Of a stretch of DNA of 64,000 nucleotides, positions 25,917 to 34,601 are shown piece after piece. Within the stretch, counting starts at the first letter, position 1. Each line of letters starts with the position of its first letter. The stretch is taken from the NCBI GenBank assembly GCA_910584845.1, contig CAJUDH010000002.1, forward strand, positions 62,001-126,000, written 5' to 3'. Below the pieces are notes generated by a model that was given only the letters and a program-made list of their open reading frames with translations, made no database searches and had not been told where the DNA came from. The translations under genes were made by a program, and so were the position numbers. This DNA comes from an uncultured Lachnospiraceae bacterium (GTDB lineage Bacteria > Bacillota > Clostridia > Lachnospirales > Lachnospiraceae).

Positions 25917-26990
25917 TTAATTGGCATATTTCTTTTCCCCACGGAACTGGACCAGGGTGATGGCCAGCACCATAAGGAACAGCACCATGGCGCAGGCGCT
26001 CGCATATCCTAAGTTCCAGTTGCGGAACGCCTCTTCATAGATGTGGTAAACCAGCACGATCGCCGATTCATTCAGCACACCGGTATTGCCGCCGGCCAGC
26101 ATATACACAATATCGTATACCTTAAAACAGTTTATCGTTAAAATAATCGTGACAAAAAAGGTAGTGGGCCTTAACTGGGGCAGGGTAATATACCAGAAAC
26201 GCTGCCAGGTGTTAGCCCCGTCCAGCCCGCAGGCTTCATAAAGCTCCCCGTTGATCCCCTGAAGCCCTGCCAAATAAATCACCATATAATACCCCATATT
26301 TTTCCAGACGGAAAACATCACCACCGTAAACATAACCCAATTCTTATCTGCCGACCATTTCGGCAGGCTTTTTGCCCCTACCCCCAGGTTATAAAGGATC
26401 ATATTCACCGGACCGCTTTTAGCCGGGGAAAACAGCATATTCCAGACTGCCGCCACCGCCACCAGTGACGCCACATAAGGGAAAAAGCTGACGGTCCTAA
26501 AGAAATTGCGCCCTTTGATCTTCTGGTTTAAAAGCACCGCCAGGGCCAGGGCCGCCGCCAAGGTAAAAGGCACCGTGGCCAGGCAGTAAATAACCGTATT
26601 GCGCAGGGATGCCAAAAAACGTTTGTTCCCGAACATCAGGGCAAAATTTTCAAGCCCGGCAAACTCCATGGCGTTGTTGCCGTCCCACTTCAAAAACGCC
26701 AGCACAAACGCAAAAATTACCGGCCCTAAGGTAAACACCGCAAACCCGATAAAGTTCGGCGCAATAAAGGAATACGCCACCATATCCCGCTTTGCCTGGC
26801 GGCTGAACCTCTCGCCGGTTTTAGCCTGGCGGATTTTATCCCGCATCCGGTCTGCCTGCCTCCCCAGCCTCAGCTTTTTCTTGGGGTCCGCCTCTGCCTC
26901 CGCCTGCCTTTGCAGTTCTGCCAGGCGTGGTTCCAAAAGGGACAGCTTTTTTTGCACCACAGCCGGGTCGATTGTCTTTGTCTTTCCCAT
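25917..26990 (-). CDS. Carbohydrate ABC transporter permease (CUT1, MalF-like) with basic N-terminal extension
   Basis: A 357-residue permease with an EAA-type loop EACGLDGANTWQRFWYITLPQ. The first 75 or so residues are charged, rich in Arg, Lys, Glu and Gln, and likely helical or coiled before the first membrane segment. ATG at 26990 is preferred because AAAGG lies 8 nt upstream; an in-frame ATG at 27080 has no ribosome site but cannot be excluded and would add 30 basic residues. It is followed at 14 nt by the MalG-like partner and preceded by the binding-protein gene and a hairpin. Confidence 0.9.
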   Translation of the reverse strand: MGKTKTIDPAVVQKKLSLLEPRLAELQRQAEAEADPKKKLRLGRQADRMRDKIRQAKTGERFSRQAKRDMVAYSFIAPNFIGFAVFTLGPVIFAFVLAFLKWDGNNAMEFAGLENFALMFGNKRFLASLRNTVIYCLATVPFTLAAALALAVLLNQKIKGRNFFRTVSFFPYVASLVAVAAVWNMLFSPAKSGPVNMILYNLGVGAKSLPKWSADKNWVMFTVVMFSVWKNMGYYMVIYLAGLQGINGELYEACGLDGANTWQRFWYITLPQLRPTTFFVTIILTINCFKVYDIVYMLAGGNTGVLNESAIVLVYHIYEEAFRNWNLGYASACAMVLFLMVLAITLVQFRGEKKYAN

Positions 26991-27101
26991 AATGCCTGCC
27001 TTTCTTCCGGCAGGCGCCTTCCCTGTTTTGCAGCGCCCGCCGGATTTTTTCGCCAGATTTCTATAGTAACGGTTTTTCATAACGGTTCTTTGCTTTTAAG
27101 A

Positions 27102-27127
27102 AGGCAGGCGTTTTCTTCCGCCTGCCT
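27102..27127 (-). terminator. Attenuator-like hairpin after the sugar-binding protein gene
   Basis: AGGCAGGCG (27102-27110) pairs with CGCCTGCCT (27119-27127), followed on the reverse strand by TTCTT. Partial stops here commonly favour the binding protein over permeases. Confidence 0.6.
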
Positions 27128-27223
27128 ATTGTCCTGTATCCTGTTATTTTTTATATCTCGCGCCGGCCGGCAACATCCCCTTAAGCCCTTTACTGCCAGG
27201 CGGTATGCCGTCGGCAGGGCCAT

Positions 27224-28579
27224 TTATTGGGCGAGGACCGCGCTTACCTTTTCATTCATGTCCCCAATCCCTTCGTCGATGGTGGAATTGCCGGTCATAA
27301 TATTGTCATGGGCCTCGTTTAACACAATCTCGATTTCAGAACTTTTATTGCTCACCGGCATTTCCAGATACAGGTTAGCCGTCTGCAAAGCTTCCTTGCT
27401 TGCCTCATCCTCCGGGAAGCCTTCCATGGCAGAGATCATCCCTGCAATGTCGTCGTTCATAAGGGCCGGGATATTGCCGGTAGAGGCCAGGATTTCTGCC
27501 CCTTCCTCACCACAGACAAATTTCACAAACTTCCAGGCGTCCTCTTTGTGGGGGGCATTGGCCGGAATGGAAAGGGCCGTGATGGTAGCCAGGGTAGAAC
27601 CAGGCTCCACACCCTCGGCATGGGGATATTTGGCAATGCCCCAGTTGGTGCAGTCGGTATATTCCCCTGTCTTGATTTTCTCAGCCAGCGTAGAAAGGAA
27701 CCAGGTACCCATATTCATCATAGCCACGTTGCCCTGGGAAAAAGCTCCGGAATAGTGCAGGTTGGAAGTTTTTAAGGTTGCGTAATCCTGGCATACCCCG
27801 TCTTCCTGCTGTGCCAACGCCATCTCATAGTAAGGTTTTAAGAAATCATAGTTGCCATCCAAAATATTATTCTTGCCATCCAGGATACCGAACAGCTGCA
27901 CCGCGCTTCTCCAGGTGTGGTAATGGGCGCCATAGACCTCCTGCCCTGGGGTATCCACCGTCAGTTGCCTGGCCAGGGCGTCATACTGGTCGAAGGTCAT
28001 ATCATTGGTGGGGTAATCCACCCCTGCGGCATCAAAGACATCTTTATTATAGTAAAGTACCCAGAAATCGCTTCGGAAAGGAAGCTCATACAGCTTTCCG
28101 TCCACCTGGATCTGGTCCGTTAAGCCTTTATAGCCCCCCAAATCCACGCCGTCTCCGGAGATGTAAGCGTCTAACGGCTCCAATACGCCCTTATTCACCA
28201 AGGTGGTATAGCCGGGGACGTCCTTAATGGTAACAATGTCAAAATCGGAGCCGGAACCCGTCAACTGGGTTGCCAGCACGGTCTGGTAGTCGGAGCTTCC
28301 CAAATCCACCAGCTCGATCTTCAAATCCGGATTCTGTTTTTCAAATTCTTCTATCAGCGGCTGGTAATATAGTGTCAGGTCTTTATCCCAGATAGACCAT
28401 TTCATGACGGTCTGCCCCTCGGCTGCCGCTACCGTCTCCGCCGCCGTGGCCTCACCGCCCCCTTCTTTGGCAGCCGTCGTTGCCGCCGCCTCATTGTCGT
28501 TGCCGCCGCCTCCGCAGGCAACCAGGCCACCTGCCATAACCGTGGCCATCATCAGGCTGATCAAACGTCTCTTCTTCAT
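27224..28579 (-). CDS. ABC transporter sugar-binding lipoprotein
   Basis: A 451-residue extracellular solute-binding protein of the CUT1 class. The signal ends in lipobox GGLVAC near residue 22, followed by an Ala/Glu-rich tether. The mature part shows typical patterns: IWDKDLTLYYQPLIEEFEKQNP, DFDIVTIKD and NMGTWFLS. ATG at 28579 is chosen for GGAGG just upstream; an in-frame TTG-type extension is unlikely. It is divergent from the YesM/YesN-type sensor pair, so those proteins probably control this promoter in response to the glycan. Confidence 0.94.
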   Translation of the reverse strand: MKKRRLISLMMATVMAGGLVACGGGGNDNEAAATTAAKEGGGEATAAETVAAAEGQTVMKWSIWDKDLTLYYQPLIEEFEKQNPDLKIELVDLGSSDYQTVLATQLTGSGSDFDIVTIKDVPGYTTLVNKGVLEPLDAYISGDGVDLGGYKGLTDQIQVDGKLYELPFRSDFWVLYYNKDVFDAAGVDYPTNDMTFDQYDALARQLTVDTPGQEVYGAHYHTWRSAVQLFGILDGKNNILDGNYDFLKPYYEMALAQQEDGVCQDYATLKTSNLHYSGAFSQGNVAMMNMGTWFLSTLAEKIKTGEYTDCTNWGIAKYPHAEGVEPGSTLATITALSIPANAPHKEDAWKFVKFVCGEEGAEILASTGNIPALMNDDIAGMISAMEGFPEDEASKEALQTANLYLEMPVSNKSSEIEIVLNEAHDNIMTGNSTIDEGIGDMNEKVSAVLAQ

Positions 28580-28777
28580 CCCTTTTCCTCCTTTAATACA
28601 CGTTAACTTGTGCATTTTTTAAGATACTATTATTATAAAAAGCTTCCCCCTTGTTCTGAATGGCTTTTTTACGAAAAAAGCTTTATTATTTACCGATTTT
28701 TCCATGTTTATTACAACCTCCGCAAAAAAAGATGTATTTTTCACCGCTAACCGGCAATTTTTAACGATTGTATTCAT

Positions 28778-28806
28778 TTGACAAATCCAAAGCCAGGCCA
28801 TATGAT
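28778..28806 (+). promoter_or_regulatory. Promoter for the histidine kinase gene
   Basis: TTGACA (28778-28783), 17-nt spacer, TATGAT (28801-28806). It lies inside an upstream in-frame extension of the kinase and so supports ATG at 28847 as the start. Confidence 0.75.
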
Positions 28807-28846
28807 TAATAATATACCATTACCAACAAGAAGAAAGGGGAATGAT

Positions 28847-30730
28847 ATGGGGAAGCTGCCCAAATCCATCCGTAGCAAAATCCTGTTTAGCACCGCTGCC
28901 GTCACAGCCGTCATTACCACGATTACCGTATCGGTGTGCTTCTCCCTGTTCCAGTCCTTTTTAAGGAGGAACCAAATCCAGTCCGCGGAATATAGCCTGC
29001 AAATATTTTCCGGAAACGTATCTTCAGCCATGGAAAATATCTCGAATTTTAACCAGTGGTGCTGTTCTAATATGGATATAGGCCGGTACCTGGAAGCGTT
29101 TTGCAGGCTGGAACAAATGCCTTCCATTTCTTCTTCCAATTCCGGCCTGCGGATCACCGCGCTCAACGCTTATAGCCGGCTAAGGGAAGAATACCGCAAC
29201 ACCTATTCCCACGAATACCTGACCCGGGTTATCATAAGCCCCGCCAACCAGCACAATTACCTGCAGATTTCCGATACCTCTTCTGCCGCCACGTCCCGGT
29301 CCATTGAACAGCTATGCCAGGAGGAATTTTTCCAGGCGCTTTTTTCCTCTGGCTCCAGTATGGAAATCGGCTTTATGGAAGACCCCCTGGCCTTAGGTGG
29401 GCAAGCCAGGATCCTACCCCTCATACGCCCCATCCGCAGCCCATACAGCTCCCACATAGTGGGATGGAGTTACCTGTCCGTATCCGAACGTATTTTCCTG
29501 GATTTTTTGGAGGCGTTCCCGTTAGAATCCGATTCCCGGCTTTATATCCACATCGGAAACCATACCTACCAGCAGGAAGGGGGCCACCTTCGGGAGACGC
29601 CCTTTCCCTTCCAAAACCTTTCGGAACTTAACAGCCAGGCGTTTAGCCAAAATAGCTTTGCCCGCAAGGTCAAAACCGGCGACGGAAGGCAGCGGATTAT
29701 GGTTACCTGCCCTTTGGGCCAGGATGGCTGGTCTGTTTCCCTGATCCTTTCCGAAAAGGCCTATCAGGCCCAGAGCCAGGCTTACCTTGCCCTAATTGCC
29801 GGGATTGCTTTCACCGTCTGCCTTATGGGCCTTACCCTTTATATCCTGTTAAACCGGATCATCAACCGCCCGGTGCAAAAAATCCTGGAAAAAATCACTG
29901 CCATATCCCAAGGGGATTTCACCAGGGAACCCTCCATTGAATGGCAGGATGAACTGGGGCTGATCGGCCGCGGCATCAATCAGATGTCTGAAAACGTCGT
30001 CACCCTCATGGAAAAAAAGGTAGAAGATGAAAAACAGAAAAAAGACCTGGAATACCAGATCCTCCAAAGCCAGATCAACCCCCATTTCCTTTACAACACC
30101 CTAAACTCCATCAAATGGATGGCTACCATACAAAACGCCTCGGGAATCGCGGAGATGACCACGGCCCTCGCACGGCTTATGAAAAATGTATCCAAGGGCA
30201 CTGCCGCCCATATCACATTAGAAGAAGAACTGGCCCTGGTCAAAGACTATTTCCTCATCCAGAAATACCGCTACGGCGGCAATATCTCCATCGAGTACCA
30301 GATTGAAGACCCTACGCTTTACCAATGCCTGATCCACCGTTTCACCTTGCAGCCCATTATCGAAAATGCCCTGTTCCACGGGATTGAACCCAAAGGCTGT
30401 GCAGGAAAAGTCACCATCCGGGCCGAAGCGGCCGGCCGGGAAGGCCCCCGGCCGGCCCTGCGGGTCTTTGTGACGGACAACGGCATCGGTATGAGCCAGG
30501 AAACCATAGAAAAGGTTTTAAAGGGGGATACCCAAACTTCCGCTGATTTCTTCCGCCATGTAGGGATCAGCAATGTAAACCAGCGGATCCAATACGACTT
30601 TGGGGAAGAATATGGCATTACCATCCAAAGCCGGCCCGGCGAATATACCACTATGGCCATTACCCTGCCCCTCCAGTCCCTGCCTGCCGGGGACCCCGTC
30701 CTTAACGCGGGCCAGGAGGCAGGCGTTTGA
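28847..30730 (+). CDS. YesM-type sensor histidine kinase
   Basis: A 627-residue membrane sensor. Two membrane helices (about 20-40 and 310-330) flank a large extracellular sensing domain. A HAMP segment follows near 335-385, then the His_kinase domain with QINPHFLYNTLNSIKW (phospho-acceptor His near residue 413) and an ATPase domain with IENALFHGIEPK and DNGIGM. AAAGGGG precedes the ATG. The response regulator follows at 40 nt. Such pairs in Firmicutes switch on neighbouring carbohydrate ABC operons; here the divergent transporter and lyase genes are the likely targets. Confidence 0.94.
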   Translation: MGKLPKSIRSKILFSTAAVTAVITTITVSVCFSLFQSFLRRNQIQSAEYSLQIFSGNVSSAMENISNFNQWCCSNMDIGRYLEAFCRLEQMPSISSSNSGLRITALNAYSRLREEYRNTYSHEYLTRVIISPANQHNYLQISDTSSAATSRSIEQLCQEEFFQALFSSGSSMEIGFMEDPLALGGQARILPLIRPIRSPYSSHIVGWSYLSVSERIFLDFLEAFPLESDSRLYIHIGNHTYQQEGGHLRETPFPFQNLSELNSQAFSQNSFARKVKTGDGRQRIMVTCPLGQDGWSVSLILSEKAYQAQSQAYLALIAGIAFTVCLMGLTLYILLNRIINRPVQKILEKITAISQGDFTREPSIEWQDELGLIGRGINQMSENVVTLMEKKVEDEKQKKDLEYQILQSQINPHFLYNTLNSIKWMATIQNASGIAEMTTALARLMKNVSKGTAAHITLEEELALVKDYFLIQKYRYGGNISIEYQIEDPTLYQCLIHRFTLQPIIENALFHGIEPKGCAGKVTIRAEAAGREGPRPALRVFVTDNGIGMSQETIEKVLKGDTQTSADFFRHVGISNVNQRIQYDFGEEYGITIQSRPGEYTTMAITLPLQSLPAGDPVLNAGQEAGV

Positions 30731-30770
30731 CACACGCAAACCACCAAACTTTCAGAATCGCAAGGGGAAA

Positions 30771-32387
30771 ATGATGATAAAGCTATTAATCGCAGACGAC
30801 GAACCTCTGGTGCTGATCGGCATCAAATCTATGATACCATGGGCAGATTTTGGCATTGAAATATGCGGCACCGCCATGAATGGCCAGGCTGCCCTGGATA
30901 TGATCCGGGAATACTCCCCCGAGCTGGTGGTCACGGATATTAAAATGCCTATCATGGACGGCCTGGAACTTGCCCGTATCTGCCGGGAAGAAATGGGCTC
31001 CCTCCCTATTTTCCTTATCCTCACCAGCTATGAGGAATTTCCCTTGATCAAGAAGGCCCTTTCCTATCAGGTAGCCGATTACCTGATCAAGCTGGAACTG
31101 GACGAAGAAACCCTAAGCGCCTCCGTCCGCCGGGCCCTGGAACGCCTGGAAGAATTAAAAGCCAGCAAGGCCTACATCCAGACCACCGGCCGGCCCATGC
31201 TCCAGAATTACCAGGACAAATTTTTCATGCGCCTCCTCCACAACCTGTTTGACAGCCGGGAACAGTTTGAGATCCAGTCGAAAGACCTGCGGCTGGATTT
31301 TTCGGACTCCTGCTATCTGGCGTCCCATGGGGAGATCCACAGCGACATCGCCCGCCAGATGGACTTTACCAAAGAAATGAACCTTTATTCCAGCAGCCTG
31401 CAGATGATCCGGGAAATCTTAGGGAAGCATACGCCCTGCTACGTAATCTCCCTGGACAAGATCCATTTCGCCGTCATTTACCACTTCCCCACTGCCGCCC
31501 AGGCGGAGTTGGGGCGCATCCAGGAAGCTTTGGAAAATACCCGTTTTATGGTACACAACTATTTCAATGTGTGGCTTACCGTGGGGACCGGGAACCTGGT
31601 GGATGGCCCTTTAAAAATCAGCGTTTCCTACCAGGAAGCCCGCCAGGCCTTTAACCTGGCAAACCGCCAGGCCCCGGTTGTGTCTTTCTCCCGCTCTGAC
31701 GGGGGTGCGTGCCGGAACGCTTTTAATATTACGGTATTTAGAAATGCCTTGACCCGGGCGTTTGAAGAGTTTGATACGGATGTCCTTTTTGGCACCCTGA
31801 CCGAGATCTCGGAACTGTTTTTGGCCTACCCCCAACATTTTCTCCAGGCCATGGACGGCGCCTGCAATATCCTGTACCTGTCCCTTTCCCTGCTGCCGGA
31901 AGGGGAAGATACCTTGCAGGAGGTTTTCGCCGCCTACCCGGAAGGGTACCGTTCCCTCTACAAACAAGAGGATGTGGCGCAGATCAGCCAGTGGCTATGC
32001 ACCCTGCGGGACGGGCTATGCCGCGTATTGAAAAACAAACACAAAACCTACAAAGACCATGTGGTTTCCAGCGTCCAGAAATACATTGGAAGCCACCTGG
32101 AAGACCGGCTGACCCTGAACGATGTGGCTGCGGTGTTTGGCTTAAGCCCCAACTATTTGAGCGCCCTTTTTAAGAAAAACTGCGGCGTCGGCTTTTCCGA
32201 ATACATCACCCAGAAAAAAATCACCCTGGCCAAGTCCCTTTTGTTGGAACAAGGGATGAAAGTCTATGAGGTGGCGGACCGCCTGGGTTTTGAGAGTGCC
32301 TTTTATTTCAGCAAAGTATTTAAGAAAGTAGAAGGCTTATCCCCCAGGGACTTTATCCAGTCCCGCACCTCTTTACATACGCCTTAA
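30771..32387 (+). CDS. YesN-type response regulator with AraC DNA-binding domain
   Basis: A 538-residue regulator. The receiver domain (1-125) has the acidic pocket DDEP and the phosphoacceptor Asp in VVTDIKMPIMDG near residue 55. A long middle region of unknown fold follows. The C-terminal AraC-type domain (about 430-530) has LTLNDVAAVFGLSPNYLSALFKK, quoted for its LSPNYLS helix. The start codon is one of two adjacent ATGs behind AAGGGG; an upstream in-frame extension overlapping the kinase is not credible. The gene ends at a strong terminator shared with the convergent beta-glucuronidase. Confidence 0.93.
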   Translation: MMIKLLIADDEPLVLIGIKSMIPWADFGIEICGTAMNGQAALDMIREYSPELVVTDIKMPIMDGLELARICREEMGSLPIFLILTSYEEFPLIKKALSYQVADYLIKLELDEETLSASVRRALERLEELKASKAYIQTTGRPMLQNYQDKFFMRLLHNLFDSREQFEIQSKDLRLDFSDSCYLASHGEIHSDIARQMDFTKEMNLYSSSLQMIREILGKHTPCYVISLDKIHFAVIYHFPTAAQAELGRIQEALENTRFMVHNYFNVWLTVGTGNLVDGPLKISVSYQEARQAFNLANRQAPVVSFSRSDGGACRNAFNITVFRNALTRAFEEFDTDVLFGTLTEISELFLAYPQHFLQAMDGACNILYLSLSLLPEGEDTLQEVFAAYPEGYRSLYKQEDVAQISQWLCTLRDGLCRVLKNKHKTYKDHVVSSVQKYIGSHLEDRLTLNDVAAVFGLSPNYLSALFKKNCGVGFSEYITQKKITLAKSLLLEQGMKVYEVADRLGFESAFYFSKVFKKVEGLSPRDFIQSRTSLHTP

Positions 32388-32394
32388 TGCCAAC

Positions 32395-32422
32395 AAAGGG
32401 GCGCCTTCAAAGGCGCCCCTTT
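32395..32422. terminator. Bidirectional terminator between response regulator and beta-glucuronidase
   Basis: AAAGGGGCGCCTT (32395-32407) pairs perfectly with 32410-32422 around a 2-nt loop, with a T tract on the plus strand and an A tract before the stem. Confidence 0.85.
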
Positions 32423-32481
32423 TATCTTTACCCGGCATAGATTCCTGCCTGCCGGGGCAAAAGCCCCGGGCCAAATAAACG

Positions 32482-34308
32482 TTATCCTTTATATCCGAAA
32501 TCTGGGATGCCCTTCCACCGCCTCCTGAAATAATGGGCGGCCATCTTCGGCCTCCGGTCCCTGGTCAACAGGCCCTTTTTGTTGCCGTCCGCCCGCATAC
32601 ACCCCTGGATTGTGGCAAAATCGGCAAAATTCCACACATGCTCCCCGATGAAAAATTTCCGTTTGTCAAACTCCGCATTTTGCCGTTCGTAAAATTCCAC
32701 CTGGAATTCCTCGCTGAACATTTCCGCTACGCACTCATGGATCCCGGCAATAGCGTCCGCACCATATTCCGTAATCATTACTGGCTTCCCCTGCTTTTCC
32801 CAAAAATCCAGTTCCTGGTTCAGCCCATAGCAGGCGGCGTCCAGGTCGCCGGACAGGTTATACCAGCCGTAATAACGGTTCAGGCATACCACATCCATGG
32901 TGCGGGTCACCAGGTCTTTTTCATAGTTGTTCTGGCAGCAAACAAAAGTCACCGGGCGGCCTGCGGGATCCAGCTCATGGGTCAGCTCATACAGGGAACG
33001 CCAATATTCATAGGCAGACTCCGGAAAATGCTCCGTATCCGGTTCGTTCCCCATGGACCACATAACCACACAGGGATGGTTTTTATCCCGGCTAACCAGG
33101 TCCCGGATCACCTGTTCATGATGGTCCCGGATCGGGAAGGCCTTATAGGGGTTCAAGCCGTCCACGGATGCAATCCCCACCGCCGGCGTTTCGTCAATCA
33201 CCACAATCCCTTCCCGGTCGCACAAGTCATACATTTCTTCCGCATAGGGATAGTGGCTGGTACGCAGGGAATTGGCATGGAGCCAGTGGGCCAGGTTTAC
33301 GTCTTTTACATTCAGGCAAAGGTCCAGCCCCCTCCCGTGGAATGCCGAATCTTCATGCTTCCCAAAGCCTTTGAAATAAAAGGGCTCCCCGTTAATCAAA
33401 AACCGCGTCCCTTCTACTTTTACGGTGCGGATGCCAAAGGTTTGTTCATAACGGTCTTCGCCGCAGGCAACCACCGCCCGGTAAAGGTAGGGCTCACCCG
33501 GCCACGGCCACCATAGCTTTGCCTCCGGGACGGATAAAACCCCCTGCGCCCCTTCCCCGGCGGCTACCAGGTTGCCGGCAGCGTCCAGGATGGAAACATG
33601 CACCGGGGGCGTTTGCCGTTCCTGGCTGCCCTTTTTCCCTTCCCCCCCAATGCGGACCTCATATTCCACGGTCCCGTCCGAACCGCAGATGCCCGGCACA
33701 AGGGTAATATCCTCAATATACGTTTTAGGCGTCGTGTACAGCCGGACCGGGCGGTTAATGCCCGCATAATTAAAAAAGTCAAAATTGGGCTGGTTTTTGG
33801 GCTTTCTCCACCGCTTGGCTGCCTCCACCCCAGGCACGCCAGGGTTGTCCGAGCCAAAAAACGCCGTGCTGCCCTCATTGCCCACAGGAAGGGTGCCATG
33901 GCCTACCCGGTTGTCTACCGCCACCACAAGCTCTGCGTGGCCCCCTGCCGGCACCAGGCCTGTAATATCCAGTTCAAAAGGCAAAAAGCCGCCCTTGTGC
34001 TGGGCTGCCAGTTCCCCGTTTATGTAAACTTTAGCCTGATGGGCCACCGCGTCAAACCGCAGCACCACCCGCTGCCCCTGCCAGCAGGCAGGCACCGTCA
34101 CCGTCCTCCGGTAATAGGCCCAGCCGTAATGTTCCCGGTAAGCGCGTTCGTCTTTTTGGTCATTGTAGGAAGCCGGTACCGCAATGGGCCCCATACCCGA
34201 AAGCCCCCCGCAGCGTTCCCCCGGTTCTTCCTCGTCCCCCAGCCGGAACTCCCAGATCCCGGATAAGTCCGACACCATACGTATTTCGTTTTCTCTTGGA
34301 TATAACAT
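32482..34308 (-). CDS. uidA: GH2 beta-glucuronidase
   Basis: A 608-residue GH2 enzyme with sugar-binding (1-180), immunoglobulin-like (180-275) and TIM-barrel (275-608) domains. The acid/base Glu is in MWSMGNEPD near 421 and the nucleophile in MITEYGADA near 514. Near residue 577, GNKKGLLTRDR carries the Asn-x-Lys-Gly motif that distinguishes glucuronidases from galactosidases by binding the carboxylate. No signal peptide is seen, so it should act on imported glucuronides. AAGGAGA precedes the ATG. It closes the uronic-acid glycan locus, where it would release glucuronate after lyase and GH88 action. Confidence 0.95.
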   Translation of the reverse strand: MLYPRENEIRMVSDLSGIWEFRLGDEEEPGERCGGLSGMGPIAVPASYNDQKDERAYREHYGWAYYRRTVTVPACWQGQRVVLRFDAVAHQAKVYINGELAAQHKGGFLPFELDITGLVPAGGHAELVVAVDNRVGHGTLPVGNEGSTAFFGSDNPGVPGVEAAKRWRKPKNQPNFDFFNYAGINRPVRLYTTPKTYIEDITLVPGICGSDGTVEYEVRIGGEGKKGSQERQTPPVHVSILDAAGNLVAAGEGAQGVLSVPEAKLWWPWPGEPYLYRAVVACGEDRYEQTFGIRTVKVEGTRFLINGEPFYFKGFGKHEDSAFHGRGLDLCLNVKDVNLAHWLHANSLRTSHYPYAEEMYDLCDREGIVVIDETPAVGIASVDGLNPYKAFPIRDHHEQVIRDLVSRDKNHPCVVMWSMGNEPDTEHFPESAYEYWRSLYELTHELDPAGRPVTFVCCQNNYEKDLVTRTMDVVCLNRYYGWYNLSGDLDAACYGLNQELDFWEKQGKPVMITEYGADAIAGIHECVAEMFSEEFQVEFYERQNAEFDKRKFFIGEHVWNFADFATIQGCMRADGNKKGLLTRDRRPKMAAHYFRRRWKGIPDFGYKG

Positions 34309-34466
34309 GCCGCTTCTCCTTTTCGGTTTTCATTTTATTTTCATTTTACTGCAAAAACCAAGGAAAAAAACATGCTTTTTTTGATGGAATACCTGTTATC
34401 TTTTACGACTCCGGATGTTTTACGGCAGCCCTTTAAACTTACGGCCCCTTGGGCCGGACCATTGTT

Positions 34467-34600
34467 GGCGGCATATCCAAGGCGTATGCGGACATCCACT
34501 TTCCTGGCCACAAATATTTTTTAGTCGGTTTCGGTGGCATACCCGGGGCGTATGCGGACATCCACCTGGCCGCCTGGGGAGGGGCCGGTTTTGGCAAACC
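34467..34600. repeat. 66-bp tandem repeat, two copies, between beta-glucuronidase and aspartase
   Basis: A core with GGCGTATGCGGACATCCAC occurs at about 34467-34500 and again at 34533-34566, exactly 66 nt apart; the first 33 nt of each copy are nearly identical and the rest diverges. The period equals 22 codons, but neither open frame has a ribosome site. The rest of 34309-34601 holds the AT-rich upstream region of the beta-glucuronidase gene. Confidence 0.7.
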
Positions 34601-34601
34601 C

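Noticed and set aside
32533..33516. 327-codon plus-strand frame opposite beta-glucuronidase
   Set aside because: Shadow; the GH2 catalytic motifs lie on the reverse strand.
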